Below, piece by piece: positions 53,328 through 62,824 of a stretch of 64,000 nt of DNA; positions within the stretch are counted from its first letter, which is position 1; every line of letters starts with the position of its first letter. Source of the stretch: Nitrospira sp. (GTDB lineage: Bacteria; Nitrospirota; Nitrospiria; Nitrospirales; Nitrospiraceae); assembly GCA_030653545.1 (NCBI GenBank), contig JAURZE010000005.1, forward strand, positions 124,001 to 188,000, in the 5' to 3' direction. The notes under the pieces are model-generated. The model was not told where the DNA came from. It worked only from the letters and a program-made list of their open reading frames with translations, and made no database searches. The position numbers were made by a program, and so were the translations under genes.

Positions 53328-55492
53328 ACGACGTCATCCGCTGGAATGACAACTTCTACATTCGCGCATCGTCCTCGATGGCCGACGACCGCGTGGAGGT
53401 CCTCAAGCAGGGGGAGACGTTTGCCGTCTTCGATCGGTGCGGCGATATTCGCCCGATTCTCCCCGGTCCGCAAGGCCTCTACCATGAAGGGACGCGCTTC
53501 CTGTCCCGCTTCGAATTCTCGATCGGAGACCAACGCCCGTTGCTCTTGAGTGCGGCGGTAAGGGAGGACAATGCGCTCCTCACGGTCGATCTCACCAACC
53601 CGGACATGATCCGGGATGGACGGCCCCCATTGCCTCGCGGGGCGGTTCACCTCCGCCGAATGAAGTTCCTCTGGCAGGGAACCTGCTACGAGCGCCTCTG
53701 CGTGCATAATTACAGCCTCGCGGAAATTCCATTGACGCTCTCATTCGCCTTTGATGCCGACTATGCGGATCTGTTCGAAGCGCGAGGCCGCCAACGGACG
53801 CATCGGGGCCACCGCCTAGACACAGTTCAGACAGGCGACGGACTTGTGCTGGCGTATGAAGGACTGGACCACAGGGTCCGTCGTACCTATGTGCGTTGCA
53901 CACCGGTCCCTGCGCAAGTGACACCGGATTGTTTCGTTCTCGACGCGCAGCTGGCACCCGATGCCGATGCCATATGGGATCTCACCATCGCCTGTGAAAT
54001 CGAGCCGCGCCGGCCGCAGGCGTTCCTCTCCTATGAGCAGGCCCGCGTCGCGGCGGATCACACACTGCAAGAGGCCGCGTCTCGTGACTGCCACATCTAT
54101 ACCTCGAATGAGCAGTTCAACCACTGGCTGAATCGATCAGCCGCCGATCTCCACATGCTGATTTCGGAAACCCCGGAAGGCCTCTATCCCTATGCCGGCG
54201 TGCCCTGGTTCAGCGCCCCATTCGGTCGGGACGGGATCATCACCGCATTGGAGTTTCTCTGGGTGAACCCGGGCGTCGCCCGAGGCGTCCTGGCCTACCT
54301 CGCCTCCACCCAAGCAACGGAGGTGCGTCCGGAACAGGATGCGGAGGTCGGAAAAATCCTGCATGAGACGCGCGGCGGGGAAATGGCTGCGTTAGGGGAA
54401 ATTCCGTTCGGTCGCTACTATGGCAGCGTGGATGCCACGCCGCTATTCATCATTCTGGCCGGTGCCTACTATGAACGGACCGGCGATCGGACATTCGTGC
54501 AAGCCCTCTGGCCGAACATTCAACTCGCCTTGCATTGGATCGCGCAGTATGGCGATCCAGCCGGGACTGGATTTGTCACGTATGATCGCCGGTCTTCCAA
54601 CGGACTGGTGCACCAGGGGTGGAAGGATTCCCACGATTCTGTGTTCCACGCGGACGGCACTTTCGCAAGCGGACCGATTGCGCTCTGCGAGGTTCAGGCC
54701 TATGTCTATCAAGCCAAGAGGAAGGCGGCGGATTTGGCGCGTCTCGTCGGGGAGGTCCATCAAGCCGAGACGTTGCTGAGGGAAGCTGAATCTCTCCGCG
54801 AGCGGTTTGAGGGCGCTTTCTGGTGTGAGGAGCTCGGCTCCTATGCGCTGGCTCTGGATGGGCACGGCCGACCCTGCCGCGTTCGCTCATCCAATCCCGG
54901 CCATTGCCTGTTTGGCGGGATCGCGGGACCTGAACGAGGATTGCGCGTCGCACGATCCTTGCTCGCCGACGAATTCTTCAGCGGCTGGGGCATCCGGACG
55001 CTCGCGACATCGGAACGGCGGTACAACCCCATGTCTTACCACAACGGGTCGGTGTGGCCTCACGATAATGCTCTCATTGCTGGCGGTATGGCTGCGTATG
55101 GGTACAAAGAGGGCGTCATCAAGATTCTCGCCGGGCTCTTCGATGCCAGCCTGTTCCTTACGCTCCATCGAATGCCGGAGCTCTTTTGCGGGTTTGCCCG
55201 GCGCTCCGGAGAAAGCCCGACCCTCTATCCGACTGCCTGTGCTCCCCAGGCCTGGGCCGCCGCCGCCGGATTTTCCATCCTGCAATCCTGCCTGGGCCTG
55301 CAGATCGACGGCGCGCGCCGCCGGATCTGTTTCGACCGTCCGGTACTTCCCCCGTTTCTGGAGCGGGTCGAGATCCGAAACCTCTCGGTCGGAAGCGCGC
55401 ACGTCGACCTGATTCTGGAACGGCATCAGGAAGACACGATCATGACCGTCGCCAGGCGCGACGGCGATGTAGAGATCTCGGTGGCGAAGTAG
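53324..55492 (+). CDS. Amylo-alpha-1,6-glucosidase / glycogen debranching-type enzyme
   Basis: A 722-residue cytoplasmic protein. N-terminal domain (about residues 20-250) of the GDE_N_bis type: QGETFAVFDRCGDIRPILPG, GLYHEGTRFLSRFEFSIGDQ. C-terminal (alpha/alpha)6 barrel (about 265-700) with YAGVPWFSAPFGRDGIITAL, the catalytic acid region, LVHQGWKDSHDSVFHADGTF, RYNPMSYHNGSVWPHDNALI and SPTLYPTACAPQAWAAAAGF. It hydrolyses alpha-1,6 branch points after phosphorylase action, although some family members have other alpha-glucosidic substrates. It overlaps the MFS gene by ATGA. It complements the frameshifted glgP at 4565. Confidence 0.9.
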   Translation: MNDVIRWNDNFYIRASSSMADDRVEVLKQGETFAVFDRCGDIRPILPGPQGLYHEGTRFLSRFEFSIGDQRPLLLSAAVREDNALLTVDLTNPDMIRDGRPPLPRGAVHLRRMKFLWQGTCYERLCVHNYSLAEIPLTLSFAFDADYADLFEARGRQRTHRGHRLDTVQTGDGLVLAYEGLDHRVRRTYVRCTPVPAQVTPDCFVLDAQLAPDADAIWDLTIACEIEPRRPQAFLSYEQARVAADHTLQEAASRDCHIYTSNEQFNHWLNRSAADLHMLISETPEGLYPYAGVPWFSAPFGRDGIITALEFLWVNPGVARGVLAYLASTQATEVRPEQDAEVGKILHETRGGEMAALGEIPFGRYYGSVDATPLFIILAGAYYERTGDRTFVQALWPNIQLALHWIAQYGDPAGTGFVTYDRRSSNGLVHQGWKDSHDSVFHADGTFASGPIALCEVQAYVYQAKRKAADLARLVGEVHQAETLLREAESLRERFEGAFWCEELGSYALALDGHGRPCRVRSSNPGHCLFGGIAGPERGLRVARSLLADEFFSGWGIRTLATSERRYNPMSYHNGSVWPHDNALIAGGMAAYGYKEGVIKILAGLFDASLFLTLHRMPELFCGFARRSGESPTLYPTACAPQAWAAAAGFSILQSCLGLQIDGARRRICFDRPVLPPFLERVEIRNLSVGSAHVDLILERHQEDTIMTVARRDGDVEISVAK

Positions 55493-55589
55493 CCGACCGC
55501 CGTCAAGGCCGGTCTTCATGGTAGGGCACTGTGTCGATCGCCTGGTGAGCAGGAAGGGAGTCATGCGATCGTTGCCCCTTCGACCATTG

Positions 55590-55790
55590 CACCATCTTCT
55601 CCATGCACAAAGGGGTGCCGCTGTCGGCAACTGGCGTAGTGAGGGGCCTGCTGGCAGGCAAGACGGTCCATTGACTCGAATAATTCACGCCGAACGTTTT
55701 GCCGGCATTATGGCGCCACGGCTCGCTACGATCCTATCTCTTTCAGCTGCATCATCCGTGCTTCTATGATTTGCCGGCTGTAGTTTTCAG
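55590..55790 (+). pseudogene. Fossil 5' part of a Pma1-like P-type ATPase
   Basis: At 55704-55787 the frame reads LWRHGSLRSYLFQLHHPCFY, then DLPAVV. This matches FRRHGPLVRFLFQFHHPLIY, then VLLAATAV, near residue 60 of the intact pump at 15722, the end of its N-terminal domain and start of M1. Upstream, HHLLHAQRGAAV and GAACGTTTT correspond to HHLPAHEVV and ERF of the same pump, with gaps and frame changes. About 200 bases of the 610-base gap between 55493 and 56101 are thus explained; the remainder (55491-55589 and 55791-56085) shows nothing recognisable, apart from AAAGGACC before 56102. Confidence 0.7.
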
Positions 55791-56101
55791 CACGCCGTTG
55801 CGGGGCGAATGCATCGCTGTGAGGTGGCTTTCAGCGTTTTTTTGGGGAAGCCCGTCGTCGGGTTTGGTCGAGGGACGCTCGGAAGCGGCGCCCGCTGCCA
55901 TTTTGTCGTGATCACGATTTCGCGGTAATGGACAGTTGCCGATGCGGGTAGGCTGGGAAGGATCTTTGCCGCAGGACGCTCCGATGGCATGACGCCTGAC
56001 CGGTGCCTCCCCCCTGGGTTGCGGAGACTGTTCGGACAGTCTCCTGACGGCATGAATGCGCGGGCCTGTCCCCCCAACCGATAGGATATGAAAGGACCAT
56101 C

Positions 56102-59100
56102 ATGTCAATGCCGCTCATTCCACGCTGGGTGTTTGTTGCCGCCGTATTGATCGCATCCGTTCCTTGCGCAACCCTCTTCCTCAATCATTCGGTCGTGAAA
56201 GGAGTAATCGTAGAACGTCTGAAGACCGATACTGGGATCGAGATCACCGATCTTCGCATCCGCCTCTTCCCGAGGCTCGTGATTGAATTCTCGAATTTGG
56301 TAATGCGGGACGATCGGCAGCCGGATGCGACCGTTCGCGTCCGTCAGGGCTCGCTTACGTTGCGTGTCCTACCCTTGCTGAGAAAGCAGGTCGCCGTCGT
56401 CAAAGTCGTCGCGGTCGAACCACAGTTCGTCCTCCGGAGGGATCGGGAGGGAGGTTGGCATGTTCCACTGGCCGGCGAGCCAGCACCGGCGGCACCCGGC
56501 CGCGAAGGGGGATTCCGGTTGCGGTGGCTCCTTCCTGACCTTCAGCTGACCGGAGGGAGCATCCTCATCGTGGACGAGCAGGGGCGGGAGACGCCCCACG
56601 AACTGAGAATCCAAAACGTGAAGGGGGAGCTGGACAGCGATTTTCTGCGAACCGAGGCGGAGCTGGCACTCACGGGAGAGGTCGACGAAGCCGGAGCGCC
56701 GGCTGCGATGACGCTCGCGGGGACTCTCTCCATGGAGGCGCTCTCCGCATCCTCCGCGATATTCGATGCCGACCGGCCTCCGGTTCGATTCGAGGGCTCC
56801 ATCACGATTGACCGGTTCGATCTGGCGCCATGGATTCATGTGCCCGACAGGCCTGGTTCGCGCGAGGAACGGCCGTGGCACGCAGACCTGTCTGCCCGGG
56901 TTCTCGTCATGCCGGGGGGTGCGGGATATGACACGGAGATATCTCATGTCGAGGCGCGAATGGATTGGGTGGTTGTTCGCGGCCAGGGACGGATTCAGGA
57001 CCTCGGCGCGGAGCATCCCGCCTATTCGGCAACCCTCTCGACGTCGCTGGTCGGGCTTGAGACTGCTCTGCGGCTGGTTCCGAGCGCGTGGATTCCTCCG
57101 AGCGTCCGCTCGGCCGCCAGCGAGCATGAATTGACGGGAACGCTCGAACTTGTATCTGCAACGCTCAGCGGGCGAATGGATCGGCCGGAACAGGGAGACT
57201 GGAAAGGGGTAGCCAAGCTCTCGCAGGGAGGCGGGCTGTTCGGACCCGACCGGACGCCCGTCCGGAACCTGTCGGGCACCGTGTTTTTCGGTCCGGCTCG
57301 GGTGGATGCGATGAACCTGGCAGGCGGCGTTGGGGCGTTGCAGGTCTCGGACGGCACGCTGGCGCTGTCTCATCTGGATGTGCAGCCGGCTCTCGATCTT
57401 CAATTGACCGGCACTGGGAAGATGCGGGCCCTGTTCGAGCTGCTGCGGGCCTTCAGCGGAACCGCCGCCGGCGTGACGGCGTTGAACGCGATTGCGGATC
57501 CGAAGGGGGATGTGCAGGTGTCGATCCATATCGCCGGGCCGCTTGCGCCGGTTCCGCACATCGATCTCGTCAGGGCCGAGATGACCGTTCATGATTTTGG
57601 CGCGCGTCTTCCGGAGTGGAACCTTTCGGCTGAACATCTTGACGGAACCGTTGGAATTACGCCCGGCTTCATAGAACTCAAGCATGTGCGGGGGAGTGTG
57701 GGGGCAATCCTTTTCGATGCTCAAGGCGCCGTGCAGTTGGGAGCGACGCCTCGCTTTGAGGATGTGACTGTGGAGATGTCCTCCGAGGGGGCCGAATTGC
57801 GCCGGTTTCTGTCAGCGAAGCTCTCCGTGGCGTCCGATGTCCTGCTGGAGGGACCGACCCATGCGACCGTTCACTTGTCCGGTCCTGTCTCCTCTCCCGG
57901 GTGGAAAGGCCGCATCGACATGACCGAGTTGGAGGTCGTGGTGCCGCCCGCAATCAGAAAACATCGCGGCGTGGCCGCGGCGCTGGAAATCGAGGGGACG
58001 CTGATAAAGGGCAACCGGCTGGCGGCACGCCGTCTTGCGCTAGTGTTGCCTCTGGCCCGTGTGGAGGGGCAGGCGGATCTGCGCCTGGGAAACCGGCCTG
58101 ATTTCACCGTGCGTGTGAAGGTGAGCCCTCTTCCGCTCGCCAGACTGGCTGAAGGGTTCACCATACCGCCCGGGACAGAGGGAGTGTTCCAGGGCGCGAT
58201 CACGGTGACGGGGCGCGGTTTGAATTGGCGCTCGTGGACTTCGTCAGGGTTCGTCGAGCTGCACCAGGGGGCGATCACGATTGACGGCCTGCGGGATCGG
58301 TTGCGGGAGGTGTCGCTCCGGGCGCAGGCGGCGGGCCGCGACGCCATGATCGAACGGGTGTCGTTCAAACTCGGGGACAGTGATGTGATGGTGCGGGGAC
58401 TGGTGAAGAACTGGGCGACGCGTCCGGTACCGACACTCACGGTGGAATCCTCACGCCTCGATTTCAGCAGGCTGTTTTCGGACGGCGGCACGGCAGAGCC
58501 CGACGACGGTTCGCGCGATCGAGTTCGGCAATGGGCTCAATCCGGTCGCGCCGAGATCACCGCGCTGGTCAGGCAAGCCCGGTACCATCGGCTGCTGTTC
58601 ACGATGCTTTCCGGTCATCTTCACGTCGGCGAGGGGAAGGCAGAATTCGCGCATCTGATCGGAGAGACTCCGCAGGGCAATCTCTCCGGGCGGATCGTGG
58701 CAACCATCCGGCCTCGAATGCCGATCGAGATCGAGGCCGAGATGAAGATCGACGGGATGCCGGTGCACCAGATCCTTTCGATCATCGACCCGGAGGCGGA
58801 GCCTCTCCGGGGGTTGCTCTCGTTGACCGGAGGTCTGCACGGGACGCTGTCCTCAGCCGCTCCCTTTCTCGGCACCTTGAACAGCCGCGGTCCGTTGACG
58901 CTGCGTCTCGACAAGGGGCGTGTTCTGCACGGCACGGTGCTGCCCAAAGTGCTGAAGGTCCTGAATCTGCCGGCTCTGCTGAAAGGCAAGGTGGATCTCG
59001 ATCATGACGGGATCCCGTTCGACTCGGTCACGGCCACCGTCACGGTACTGGACGGAGTATTAACGTCTCGGAACATCGTGTTCGACAGTCCGTTGGTGAA

Positions 59101-59410
59101 GATCACCGGGGCCGGCACGCTTGATCTTCCGGCGGATGAACTCGATCTGGCCATCGCGGTGAGTCCGCTCGGCGCCTATTCCGATCTGATCGGCAAGATC
59201 CCGCTGTTCGGTCGGCTGCTCGCGGGCGATCGCCCCGGATTGTCCACGGCCCTGTTCGAAGTGAAGGGCCCTCGGAGCGATCCCGATATCCGGTATCTTC
59301 CGCTTGAGTCCATCGCCAAGGGGCTGACAGGCTATCCCCGCCTGGCCATCGACGTGCTGACGAACGTGTTCACGCTTCCCGGAAAACTGCTCTCGCCGGA
59401 CGCGCCATAA
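56102..59410 (+). CDS. Large AsmA-like envelope protein
   Basis: A 1102-residue protein with an N-terminal membrane helix (residues 8-27, WVFVAAVLIASVPCATLFLN) and a long periplasmic part. The start (VVKGVIVERLKTDTGIEITD, then LRIRLFPRLVIEFSNLVMRD) is typical of AsmA-family proteins, and the C-terminal quarter (LLSLTGGLHGTLSSAAPFLG; NSRGPLTLRLDKGRVLHGTV; PADELDLAIAVSPLGAYSDL) matches the AsmA-like C-terminal domain found in YhdP/TamB-related proteins. These are believed to form elongated lipid-transfer structures between membranes. It ends with ALFEVKGPRSDPDIRYLPLE. It is transcribed alone, with an AAAGGACC site before the ATG. Confidence 0.88.
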   Translation: MSMPLIPRWVFVAAVLIASVPCATLFLNHSVVKGVIVERLKTDTGIEITDLRIRLFPRLVIEFSNLVMRDDRQPDATVRVRQGSLTLRVLPLLRKQVAVVKVVAVEPQFVLRRDREGGWHVPLAGEPAPAAPGREGGFRLRWLLPDLQLTGGSILIVDEQGRETPHELRIQNVKGELDSDFLRTEAELALTGEVDEAGAPAAMTLAGTLSMEALSASSAIFDADRPPVRFEGSITIDRFDLAPWIHVPDRPGSREERPWHADLSARVLVMPGGAGYDTEISHVEARMDWVVVRGQGRIQDLGAEHPAYSATLSTSLVGLETALRLVPSAWIPPSVRSAASEHELTGTLELVSATLSGRMDRPEQGDWKGVAKLSQGGGLFGPDRTPVRNLSGTVFFGPARVDAMNLAGGVGALQVSDGTLALSHLDVQPALDLQLTGTGKMRALFELLRAFSGTAAGVTALNAIADPKGDVQVSIHIAGPLAPVPHIDLVRAEMTVHDFGARLPEWNLSAEHLDGTVGITPGFIELKHVRGSVGAILFDAQGAVQLGATPRFEDVTVEMSSEGAELRRFLSAKLSVASDVLLEGPTHATVHLSGPVSSPGWKGRIDMTELEVVVPPAIRKHRGVAAALEIEGTLIKGNRLAARRLALVLPLARVEGQADLRLGNRPDFTVRVKVSPLPLARLAEGFTIPPGTEGVFQGAITVTGRGLNWRSWTSSGFVELHQGAITIDGLRDRLREVSLRAQAAGRDAMIERVSFKLGDSDVMVRGLVKNWATRPVPTLTVESSRLDFSRLFSDGGTAEPDDGSRDRVRQWAQSGRAEITALVRQARYHRLLFTMLSGHLHVGEGKAEFAHLIGETPQGNLSGRIVATIRPRMPIEIEAEMKIDGMPVHQILSIIDPEAEPLRGLLSLTGGLHGTLSSAAPFLGTLNSRGPLTLRLDKGRVLHGTVLPKVLKVLNLPALLKGKVDLDHDGIPFDSVTATVTVLDGVLTSRNIVFDSPLVKITGAGTLDLPADELDLAIAVSPLGAYSDLIGKIPLFGRLLAGDRPGLSTALFEVKGPRSDPDIRYLPLESIAKGLTGYPRLAIDVLTNVFTLPGKLLSPDAP

Positions 59411-59811
59411 GCAGTTCTGGAACGATCTCAGGAGCCGTAGTCTGCGAAGAGTGCAGTAGTTCCAGTTCAGATTCAGCCACGATTGGTCAGATACTCCTAT
59501 GTTCGGGCTATGCCTAAATCGGGCAAGATCGCCGACGGCCATTGGGGGACAGCCGTCTGGTCCGATGTGGTGGTAGTCAGAGGGATCGCTGTTGTGTCGG
59601 TTGTCCAACAGCGGTGTCTTTTCACGCAGGCGGAGACGCCGTATTTGTTCCAAGCGCTTGCCGATGTCTGAAAGAATCTCTCATTTCCGGAGGGATCGCG
59701 CGGGAAGTACTCCCCTGGTGTAAGCATTTTCGGTGTGCTAGCTTGCTGATATAGAGGAAGAAGATTTTTCGGCGATTGCCGGTTTCCACAACATTGATGG
59801 GAGGTGTGATT
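59411..59811. other. Intergenic stretch before lipoprotein copy 2
   Basis: Four hundred bases without a supported gene. Short frames on both strands lack similarity or ribosome binding sites. The last 20 bases carry the GGGAGGTGTGATT ribosome binding site of the lipoprotein. No repeat shared with the region upstream of copy 1 (18902-19215) was found by eye, apart from the binding site itself. Confidence 0.4.
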
Positions 59812-60249
59812 ATGCGCAGACAAGCGTCCTGCATTTCTGTCCCGATGAAAGCCATTGGCGCGTTTGCCAGCATTCTTCTCGCTGCCGCCTGTGCCGGTCC
59901 CATGACCACGAGGACCGGTGCTGTGCACGACATCAGAGTCGCTGAAGGCCCGGAGCCGGCAGACCTGGTCGTAAACCCGGGCGATGAGGTCCGATGGGTC
60001 AACTCGCGGACACTTCCGCTGCGCGTCGATCTGGTCAACGTGAATTCGGAAGATGTGTCCTGTCAACATGGGTTTTCCAATCTGTTCGGCATGTACAGGG
60101 AGTTGGCCACGATTGAGCCGAATGGAACCGCCAGCGCCTGTTTCTCGAAGGCCGGGGTAGTGCAGTACAACTTGCGGATGGATTCGGCGCTTCCTGGGGG
60201 GCGAAAAATCGTTCCCGGTATCATCAGGATCGGATCCATGGCGCAGTAA
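59812..60249 (+). CDS. Cupredoxin-like outer lipoprotein, copy 2
   Basis: A 145-residue paralog of the protein at 19216. Leader MKAIGAFASILLAAAC (lipobox AAAC), then GPMTTRTGAVHDIRVAEGPE, PADLVVNPGDEVRWVN, DVSCQHGFSNLFGMYRELAT and the end GGRKIVPGIIRIGSMAQ. The two share a conserved Cys (SCQHGF / SCERGF), the GFSNLFGM block and the GG-KIVPG end; overall identity looks above 60% by eye. The conserved acidic and Cys residues could bind metal, but this is unproven. The OmpA-type lipoprotein follows after 440 bases, and cytochrome copy 2 lies 3.3 kb downstream. Confidence 0.82.
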   Translation: MRRQASCISVPMKAIGAFASILLAAACAGPMTTRTGAVHDIRVAEGPEPADLVVNPGDEVRWVNSRTLPLRVDLVNVNSEDVSCQHGFSNLFGMYRELATIEPNGTASACFSKAGVVQYNLRMDSALPGGRKIVPGIIRIGSMAQ

Positions 60250-60402
60250 GTCTCATTCGGATGATCCGTGGAAATGCATCCGGAAGAGAGGAGCTGGATG
60301 CTCAGCGCTGACGCGCAAGTCCGGTTCCTGAGGCGTACCGCAGTTGGGCGCTAACGGACATTGTTCGGTGTTCACCACAACTTCCAACAGCAGCTGATAT
60401 GT

Positions 60403-60439
60403 ATCCGGATCGTTCTCATCCGACGGGAGCGATCCGGAT
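60403..60439. repeat. Inverted repeat / hairpin downstream of lipoprotein copy 2
   Basis: ATCCGGATCG (60403-60412) is a perfect reverse complement of CGATCCGGAT (60430-60439); G-T pairs extend the stem inward to about 15 pairs around a 7-base loop. No T-run follows. It may act as a transcript end or RNA stabiliser. The surrounding gap (60250-60688) otherwise contains no gene, only the GAAAGGAGACGGCG ribosome binding site before 60689. Confidence 0.5.
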
Positions 60440-60688
60440 GCCCACTGAGCTGAGCCCGCCGGATCGACCCCGATCCGGCAGCGGTCTTGATGGTGCTCTT
60501 GTTTAAGCCGGCCGGGTGGAGGATTATCGATTCATGGGGCGCCGAGTTGAAGCTGCACCCGAAGACTGGAGTCCTCGATGGCTCCTGTTGTGGAGAGGGA
60601 CTCTGTATTCTTCGAGCTGTTGCAGCGTCTCCCGGATGGTCGGGATACCAGTCTGCAACCGCTACCATTAGATCGAAAGGAGACGGCG

Positions 60689-62176
60689 ATGCGACAGCCT
60701 GCAATGGCAAGCGCGGTTTTCATCTCATTTCTCGTGACGGGCTGCGTGAGTACCGGCACCCACACCCAGACTCTGGAGGAGCTGGAGGGCGCGAAGAAAT
60801 CCGCGGCAATATTGGAGGCCGACAAGAAACAGGCGGCGGTTCGGGTCGCAGCGCTGGAAGCCGACAACGCCAACCTGGCCCAGGACCTGGCGGCGTCCCA
60901 GGCGGCGGGCAGCCGGACCGGCCAGGCCCTTGCCACGTCCAATCAAAACCTCGATCGGGCGCTGGCAGGACTGCGCGACCGTGAGGAGGACGCCAAGAAA
61001 TCGCAGGAGGAGGCTCGACAGGCGCAGATCACGTCGGGAGAATTGCGGCGGGAGCGGGATCTGCTCCGGGTGAAGGCCGACGATCTCGAACGGAAGCTTC
61101 AGACCGCTCAGCACGCGCAAGCGGCCTCGGCCCAAGCGGTCACGGAGGCCAATCAGCAGATTGCCGCGTCGGAGAAAGAGAAGGAACAGGTGGCGGCAGC
61201 GTTGCAGGCGGCCGAGAACCACGTCCGGGATTTGACGACGAACCTGAATGCGGAACAGGGCAAAGTGGCCGCGCTCCAGCAGGACAAGCAGAGACTCCTC
61301 GGTGGCACGACGACGGCTCAGGACGAGATCGCCCGGCTGCAAAAACGGGCCGGCGAACTGGAAACCGACGCCGCCCGCGTGAAGGATTTGGAGAAACGGC
61401 TTTCCGAGCGCGATCAGCAGATCGGGACGTTGCGCCAGGAGGCGACGGATCGCCATATCCTCGCCGCCAAAGCCGCCTTGTTGGCGGAAGAGCTGGAAAA
61501 GAACAAACAACGGGTCGTGGGGCTGACGAGCGAGCTGGCCAATCTCGGCGAAGAGGCGGCGGCCGCGAAGCAGGAGCGGGACCGGCTGCAGGCGACGGTG
61601 GAGGAAGAGCGTGCGCGGCTGAAAGCCGGAGACGCGGAGCGAGCCCGGCTCGAGCAGGAACGGGCGGCGAAGGAAGCGGAGATCGCCCGCCTGACCCGCA
61701 CCCACGAGGATCTGACCAATTCACTCAAGGCGGAAATCGAGAAGGGGGATATCAAGATCAAGCAGGTGCGCGACCGGTTGACGATCAATATGGTGGATCG
61801 GGTGCTCTTCGATTCCGGCCAGGCGCAAGTCAAGCCCGCCGGCCTGAAAGTCTTGAAGCAGGTCAGCGACGTGCTGAAGAAGGTGACGGATAAGCAGGTC
61901 CGCATCGAGGGCCATACGGACAATGTGCCGATCGGCGTCAAGCTGCGGGAAAAGTTCGCGACGAATTGGGAGCTCTCCACGGCGCGCGCGACCAGCGTCG
62001 TGCGCTATCTGATCGAAGAGGGCGGCGTGGACCGCACGATACTGGCCGCCGGCGGCTATGCCGATACCAGGGCGGTCGACTCGAACGACACCGACGCCGG
62101 CAAGGCCGCCAACCGGCGCATCGAAATCGTGCTCTATCCGAAGGATCTCACGGATTTGGCTGGAACGATCAAGTGA
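60689..62176 (+). CDS. OmpA-family lipoprotein with long coiled coil
   Basis: A 495-residue lipoprotein. Leader with lipobox VTGC (FISFLVTGCVSTGTH). Residues 28-350 are an Ala/Glu/Lys/Arg-rich coiled coil (KKSAAILEADKKQAAVRVAA; EITRLQKRAGELETD-like repeats), long enough to span much of the periplasm. Residues 370-480 form an OmpA C-terminal domain: NMVDRVLFDSGQAQVKPAGL, then RIEGHTDNVPIGVKLREKFA and NWELSTARATSVVRYLIEEG, with the Asp and Arg (in KAANRRIEI) that bind peptidoglycan. It probably links outer membrane and cell wall. ATG 60689 has GAAAGGAGACGGCG upstream; an upstream in-frame extension is not supported. Confidence 0.9.
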   Translation: MRQPAMASAVFISFLVTGCVSTGTHTQTLEELEGAKKSAAILEADKKQAAVRVAALEADNANLAQDLAASQAAGSRTGQALATSNQNLDRALAGLRDREEDAKKSQEEARQAQITSGELRRERDLLRVKADDLERKLQTAQHAQAASAQAVTEANQQIAASEKEKEQVAAALQAAENHVRDLTTNLNAEQGKVAALQQDKQRLLGGTTTAQDEIARLQKRAGELETDAARVKDLEKRLSERDQQIGTLRQEATDRHILAAKAALLAEELEKNKQRVVGLTSELANLGEEAAAAKQERDRLQATVEEERARLKAGDAERARLEQERAAKEAEIARLTRTHEDLTNSLKAEIEKGDIKIKQVRDRLTINMVDRVLFDSGQAQVKPAGLKVLKQVSDVLKKVTDKQVRIEGHTDNVPIGVKLREKFATNWELSTARATSVVRYLIEEGGVDRTILAAGGYADTRAVDSNDTDAGKAANRRIEIVLYPKDLTDLAGTIK

Positions 62177-62264
62177 CGGAGCGTGTTGCAGGCCGGTCGT
62201 CCGACGGGCAGAACAGCGCTACGATGATGTTGTGCAGCGCAACGAAGGAAGCCGAGACCTTTAC

Positions 62265-62317
62265 GAGGCGGTGAGGAGATGGTCTCCGGTGTCGTCAGAA
62301 TCGGCGAAGTGAAGTAG
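62265..62317 (+). pseudogene. Fossil 3' end of a third cupredoxin-like lipoprotein gene
   Basis: The bases read EEMVSGVVRIGEVK and a natural TAG. This aligns with KKIVPGVVRIGEMKK at the end of the lipoprotein at 19216, with GTCGTCAGAATCGGCGA almost identical in DNA. Upstream the similarity fades at once. The fragment is closer to copy 1 than to the neighbouring copy 2 (IVPGIIRIGSM). A small inverted repeat (GAGCCGGAT / ATCCGGCTC, 62365-62399) follows in the remaining gap to 62476, which has no gene. Confidence 0.7.
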
Positions 62318-62476
62318 GAGCTCTTGTTGAAGACATCTGGCGGTTGGACCATAGCAGCAAGAGGGAGCCGGATGTCTGGAGAGCTGCAGGATCCGGCTCT
62401 CCAGCGAGTTCCGACAGCGGGCACGTTGCCGAATAGGAAGTGTCCGATGGGTCTTAAGGACGCAGATCAGGACTAG

Positions 62477-62776
62477 ATGGAAGCTCAGTTGAGGGAATGG
62501 AGTGCCAGAATCGGTCAATGGAAGGCCAAGGCCGATCAGGCTGAAGCCGGCGCCAAGATTGAGTACGACAAACAGATAAACGAGGTGCGAGCCAAGGTCG
62601 ATGCCGCTGAGGTGAAGCTCCACGAGCTGAAGGCGTCGAGCGGCGACGCGTGGGAGACGCTCAAGGGCGGTGTGGAGCGCGCGTGGACCGACCTCAAGAC
62701 TGCCGTCAACGGAGCCCAAAGTTTCACAAGCCCGCGTGCCGGTCCACGACCCCGGCGCCGTCTGAAGGATGGGTGA
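62477..62776 (+). CDS. Small coiled-coil protein (stress-associated type)
   Basis: A 99-residue, almost wholly helical protein: MEAQLREWSARIGQWKAKAD, then KIEYDKQINEVRAKVDAAEV and DAWETLKGGVERAWTDLKTA. It resembles small cyanobacterial and proteobacterial coiled-coil proteins annotated as stress-response or phasin-like. A basic end (GPRPRRRLKDG) could bind nucleic acid or acidic lipids. There is no signal peptide. No strong ribosome binding site is visible before the ATG. It precedes the ROK-type kinase by 48 bases. Confidence 0.65.
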   Translation: MEAQLREWSARIGQWKAKADQAEAGAKIEYDKQINEVRAKVDAAEVKLHELKASSGDAWETLKGGVERAWTDLKTAVNGAQSFTSPRAGPRPRRRLKDG

Positions 62777-62824
62777 GAATTGATCATGGGGAGTGGGAAG
62801 AGGACTCACGCAGTGGGAGGACGC